In this document: positions 58,906 to 64,000 of the stretch, piece after piece
How the letters are laid out: each line of letters opens with the position of its first letter
Numbering within the stretch: position 1 is the first letter of the stretch
From: Ctenosaura bakeri
Taxonomy: Eukaryota; Chordata; Lepidosauria; Squamata; Iguanidae
DNA: 64,000 nt
Reading direction: 5' to 3'
NCBI GenBank assembly: GCA_948474755.1
Contig: CAOLHI010000247.1
Coordinates: 620,001-684,000 of the forward strand
Notes under the pieces: generated by a model
What the model was told of the DNA's origin: nothing
The model's database searches: none
The model's input: only the letters and a program-made list of their open reading frames with translations
Made by a program: the position numbers and the translations under genes

Positions 58906-61900
58906 GGCTTTCCTTCTGACCCCTGATGCCTTGCTCTTTCCCTTCAGTATCAAAAGAACTATAAGCATATCATAAAAAGACAAAAAGGAATCCAGTATTA
59001 TCACTAAGATTAACTTAGAAGAAGAAATTTCTAGCATAATCTTTCACGTATATAGCCAATGTTCATGAAAGTACATGCTACAATTTATTCTTTGCACTTG
59101 GTTCCAAAGATGCTACTGGATTCCTTTATGTCTGTTTATGCTAAAACAGACTAACATACTATATTTATTTGTGTATAAGTTGACCCCATGTGTAAGTTGA
59201 GGGCAGGTTTTGGGCTGAAATTATGCATTTTAATATGACCTGTGGATAACCTGAGGGCCATTCTGTGGGGAGGGGAAAGCACCAGCAGTGTTTCAGGGGG
59301 CCGTCTGTCGCTAGCTGCCACCATTTTCCTGCCCAAACATTCAAAAAGGCATTTCACCACTCTATTCCAAGAAGGGGATGGTTCCTTTTTGATAAAAGTT
59401 AAGGTACAATATTAACTCTTATAAAAAAAAGAAACAGTTCTCTTCTCTGAGTAGAGAGGCAAAAGGCAAGAGCTTAGTCCATCCTGGGAGAACCTAAAAG
59501 AAACATCAATCTCGTCTATTCTCTCAGTGCTCCTTTGAGAGGAAGTGCTATTTTCCCACTCAGGCATTCAAAAAGGCCAGAAGCAGCACCATAGTGGAGA
59601 GAGTAGGGGTTACTCAGAGAAAAGTATAGTTCCTTTATTGATAAGAGTTAAGGTACAGAGATAAGGAAGCAACAGACATAGAAAATAATAGAACACTCAG
59701 GACATACTATCATAACATGATTTAAATTTTGATGGTGATCTTGAAATGCAAAAATGTTCTCCTGTACAGGAGAAAATACTATATCAAAACAGATGGCTTC
59801 AACAGCTTGATTAATGAATTAATTACATATTTTATTTTGCTTATTATTTAGTAATCACTTTTCTGGCCCCAAGCCACGCTGAAGTCATGTACAATATTTT
59901 AAAATATGTTTTAAAAGCAGACGAAAAAGAATTTTAAAAGCCAGTATTGAAAACCAAAGTTGAAACAGAATAATAGTTGTAACCATCTGCTGGAAGCTCA
60001 GTAATGCTGAAGAGAGTTTGACCTCCTGCGGGAGGAAGTGACCAGAGTAAACATAAAATGAGGCCATCGTGGCACAACAGTGTATCATTGCACTTTAGAA
60101 GATAGCATAATCTTATTTCTCTTGCCAGGTAATAATTATACCAAATTATGTCTGCTGGGTGTGATAAGTTTGATTCTAAATAACCATGCCTTTAGAATAA
60201 CACCGTCATCACTCTCTGACCTGATGTTCTATTTCAGCAGATATGTAAAGATGGGTGATAGATGTCTAAATTTACTCCTAATGATCCAAACTGCATAAGT
60301 AAAAGGTGCAAGAACTAGAACATGGAAATGACTAGTTTGCAATGGGAACAGATAAGGAACCACAATCACTGCAGAAGTTAATCATGCTCAATAACCTGTT
60401 GGGAAGGAATCTTATAATAAGAAGCCTGAGGGATGGATGAAATTTGTGCACTGTGAGAGATGCTGATTCTCAATGTCATCCTTTCCAAATGATCCCCAGT
60501 TGATGTAGGAAGTGATAGCCAAAACATTTTTTAAGCCAACAATTATGCTTTGGAATGTAGACATAGAAGCTAGCTAAACCAACAGGCTGCTGCATAAGAA
60601 TCCAGAGCTTTCACACCAGAGAGCAACTGCCTAACCAGTAGCTGGGTAGCATATTAACAGAAGGACCTTTGTGTTCATTAAGGGGTCTTTCTTATTATAT
60701 ACCACCTCCTCCTTATGGAAAGGATTCTTTTCTGCAGGTTAAGTTGGCCAATATGATACACCTGGCTCAGTAACAATGTACAAACTGGTTGCAGGAGGTC
60801 CAGGATTTCCCATGTTTTGTGGAACATTGCTTTGAAGGCCCATTCTCAAACCCATAGCAGAATAGTCTCACGAATGTATTAGAATGTGCTCCAGGACTGG
60901 CAAACAAACAGTAGCAAGGTTTATTGGAAGAAGATTTAGTGTGCCTTATGGAAATCTTTGAAAGTCTTAGTGAAAATGCAGACCAGACAGTTATTCTTGG
61001 TATATTCCAGTTGTGGGAATCATTCATTCCTTTTCGGTGAGAATATCTGCTACTCCCCCCCCCAAGAAACTCCTCCCAATCCTCTGGCCCTAAAAAAAAA
61101 TATTTTGCCCCAACACTTGGTTAAAGCCAAATAAATAATCAACCAACCAACCTTCCAGGGGTATGGTTTCAGGCCTAAAAGCTGGACACATGGCAGTCAA
61201 AAATGAATGAGATCAGAAGTGACCTGGCAGGGTCAAAATGTTTGTTTGCCCCAAATGTCTGTGTCTGCAGAACCTCTGGGACTGCTATGGGGCCATTTCA
61301 CTGCCTCTAAGGGTGTTTTTGAGACCTCCTCATCTTTTTTAAGGCCTGGAAGGGCCTTTTTTTCCCCAAGCCCAAAATAGACAGAAACGAAAGAAAGAAA
61401 GAAGCAAGTTTTCCAAAGAATTTATTCATTCTATTGACAAAGGATTAATAGAAGTTTGTGCTCTGGACAAAACTGAGAATGCTGATAAAAAGTTTGTGCC
61501 CTGAAAAGGAGTGAGTTCTCCATTGTTTTCACTCCACCCCAATGAAAGAATTATAGACTTTTCTGAAACATATTAGATATTGTAAATAATAAAGACAATC
61601 GCTTTGAAAACTTTATTTCTCTCTTGGCTTTGCTTATTTCTATATAAATTTTATTCTACTCCACATTATATACTATACAATTCTCTGATCCCCCCTTACC
61701 CCTGTTCCCCACCAGCCACAAGATGGATGTGGAGGCACTGGAAATCACTGTGGAGGGTAAAGGAAACACCAACCTTTGCAGTGACCAGGAAAAAAAAAAA
61801 CATGCAAATGTAAGGTGGATTTTTACCTGTGAATGCCACTAATATGATGCCAGCCAGCCAGGCTATTTACAGTGTGAGCAGAAAAGGAGCAGTTTCAAAA

Positions 61901-62089
61901 TGGTGCGATAAGACACAAGACAGAAGGGTGCAACCAACTCCCTGTTCTATACATAGCATGAATCTCAAACAGTACAGGATTAAAGTAACACAAAATTGTG
62001 AGACAGAATGTCAAACAAGAAAGAGAGATAAGACAAAGGCAAATTCCAAGGCTCACACTTTATACTCTCAGCATCCTTAAATGGAACTA
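58906..62089. other. Intergenic, mostly unrecognised
   Basis: About 3.2 kb. Near 59160-59260 a GTGTATAAGTTGACCCCATG word suggests an old DNA-transposon end. A 150-bp stretch at about 61220-61370 has short GGCCTGGAAGGGCC-like palindromes. No gene recognised. Confidence 0.4.
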
Positions 62090-62700
62090 TTTTGTTAATT
62101 CAGCTTTGACTTATGATGACTCTAAATTAGGGACCTTCATTAACAGTTATGCTCAGATCTTGCAAACTAAGGGCTGTGGCTTCTTTGGCTGAATTAATCC
62201 ACTTGTCATGCAGTCTTCTTCTTTTCTTACAGCCTTCAACATTACCAAACATTATTTTCTTTGCTAATGAGTCATGTGATGTCTCATGATATGTCCGAAG
62301 TATGACATACCATTTAATCATTTTGATTTCTAGGGAGAGTTCCGGCTTAATTTGCTTTTGGACCCATTTATCTGCCTTTTTGGCAGTCTGTGGTATTTGT
62401 AGAACTTGTTTCTAACACCATGTTTCAAATGAGTTGAGTCTCTTCCTGTCAATCTTTTTCACTGTCTAATTTTCACAACCATACATAGAAATCAAAAATA
62501 CCATGGCACAGATGATCCTGATTTTATTATTTAATGATATAACTTCACATATGAGGACTTTAATCAAGTTCTAGTTTTCTTGTGTTTTCTTGACTACAGT
62601 CTCCATTTTGATTGATGACTAAGCCAAGACATAGAATATGTTAAACTATTTCAAAGTGATCGTCTTCTTTAGAGTACTGCATAAATTGAATCAGCCAACC
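62090..62700 (-). mobile_element. BovB/RTE C-terminal remnant
   Basis: On the minus strand, HHETSHDSLAKKIMFGNVEG followed by WINSAKEATALSLQDL (about 62130-62290) has the motif order of the BovB C-terminus, with a 3' flank after it. Upstream decayed frame to about 62700. Not contiguous with the BovB at 41640 and in the opposite orientation. Confidence 0.65.
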
Positions 62701-64000
62701 TGAACAGCCATGCCATTCTCATACTCTGTAGCTGCAAGAAAACTAGTCTAGTTCCCTTGTGAACTCAGTGGAAAGAATTTTAATTAATAAGGAAGATTTC
62801 TTCATTTGGCCTTGAAAGTTTAAGCCAGAGGTGAAAACAGGGCATGTGAGAGGTTCTTGCTCACAAGGAATGACAACATCTTCCAGAGTTCTCATAACTT
62901 AACATCATTGGTAGGGTTGGATTTGTTCACAATAATTAGCCTAAATAATACGTCTGCATTTCTGCAAGTGACGGCACGGAAACTGATCAACATAGTCACC
63001 CCAATAAACCTAACACATGAAGATGAGGGAGGAGGAGCGACACTGTCCCTGGACAATGTACCAATGGGTGCAAGTAGTCCAGCCACTGTTTCAAAACCCA
63101 ATGACCAATGGGACATGGCTATGCCACCTGACATTATTTGGCCTATGGAGTGTTGTAAGAGGGATCCCCCACCACTCTGCAGTTGATATGGGTAAATTAT
63201 CCTTCTTGTCTCACCAGTATCTTCTACGTAGTTTGAATACACACTGTATAGGAAAAAGAGAGAGTTCCAAGACACATACATATTAATGAAGGTAAATGTC
63301 CACTAGGCATAGATGAAGACAAGGACAACAGTCACTCCACTCTAACCACTGCTACCACTGGCCAAAGGCACTGTAAGTCTTTTTGCCTTACAGGATCAGA
63401 CTATGGCCATTATTCCTTCTGTGATGTTGGACTCACTCAGGTTTTCCCATAGGGAAAGATATCAGGGTATGGATTGGGCACCTGAAACAGGATTGAGGTT
63501 TTAGGTAATGGAGTTTTCTGTTTTCCCAGTCTCCAAGTACTTGGCTGTTGGCCCTTTTTTGTAGTGTGATTGGCAGTGGCTTCCCAGAGAACCTTCCTCT
63601 CACTTTCTACCTCACCTTTTTAACTGGGCTAGATAGGCCTCAGGTAACCCCTTTCCTTTCTTCCACCTTTCTGAATCTGCTTCCACCGCCTCAGAACAAG
63701 ATTATAATTTTCCTGAGTTCTAGACTGGCTGTAGACCTGAATAGGGGAGTGGGGGGAGAACACGCTTGTTTACATTTGAGTGCCACCTATATATTTACAA
63801 AGCCAAGTGCAGTGCAGCCTTCCTCCTCTTAATCTCAAATAGAATATTATACATCTATTATCATTTTTACCATAGCAAAGCAGAGATATTCAAGAAAGCA
63901 CAAGGGCAATATATGTAGTGTACCTTGTGCAGAAGTGAGAAAATAGAAGCAAATCAAAAATAAGTGTGGCCGATTACCAAAGAGATAGGAATAAGTGCAG
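62701..64000. other. Right edge, no gene recognised
   Basis: Overlapping short open frames on both strands near 62860-63290 have no domain I know and no splice support. Nothing else identified. Confidence 0.4.

Overview
This looks like nuclear DNA of a squamate reptile, most likely a lizard. The species cannot be named. Three things point there: one vertebrate gene with short exons and GT-AG introns, a repeat mix typical of squamates (BovB/RTE, L2, CR1/L3-like and L1 LINEs, tRNA-derived SINEs, hAT-like and Tigger-like MITEs), and two long DIRS-type tyrosine-recombinase retrotransposons. No bacterial gene, CRISPR array or rRNA/tRNA gene was seen.

The one host protein-coding gene I can support is ELOVL1, a very-long-chain fatty-acid elongase, on the minus strand. 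Seven coding exons between 20385 and 5976 add up to 864 nt (287 codons plus stop). All splice phases agree and every signature motif of the family is present. Two GC-rich islands lie upstream, at about 24.60-24.85 kb and 31.3-32.7 kb. Each has a minus-strand splice donor, so either could be the non-coding first exon and promoter. The first also has a plus-strand donor and a ZNF143-type motif, which suggests a bidirectional promoter.

Left part (1-5.9 kb): a probable solo LTR, a SINE, a Tigger-like MITE and the ELOVL1 3' UTR. Gene body (5.9-20.4 kb): the last ELOVL1 intron is filled by a 6.08-kb sense DIRS element (6421-12500); other introns hold a SINE, an L2 fragment and MITEs. Region 20.4-41 kb: mostly intronic or intergenic DNA with MITEs, SINEs, an L2 piece and a CR1 3' end. 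It also contains two 178-bp palindromic elements, one of them perfect with no spacer, and an 888-bp Tigger-like MITE whose interior is about eight fold-back minisatellite units.

Region 41-58 kb is a transposon nest: BovB, then an old L1 (about 43.56-56.8 kb) split by a mariner (44714-55015), split by a younger 5'-truncated L1 (44912-53987), split by a second DIRS (45886-51979). Each boundary can be read from terminal repeats or from a continuing reading frame. A minus-strand L1 ORF1 remnant, an L3/CR1-like fragment and a BovB C-terminal remnant follow, up to 62.7 kb.

The most informative content is the pair of DIRS copies. Both keep the inverted terminal repeats and an internal complementary region that reads exactly as the joined right and left ends. 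Together they suggest an ancestral reverse transcriptase-RNase H-recombinase single reading frame, and the insertion of copy 2 into an L1 codon shows base-precise integration without target duplication.
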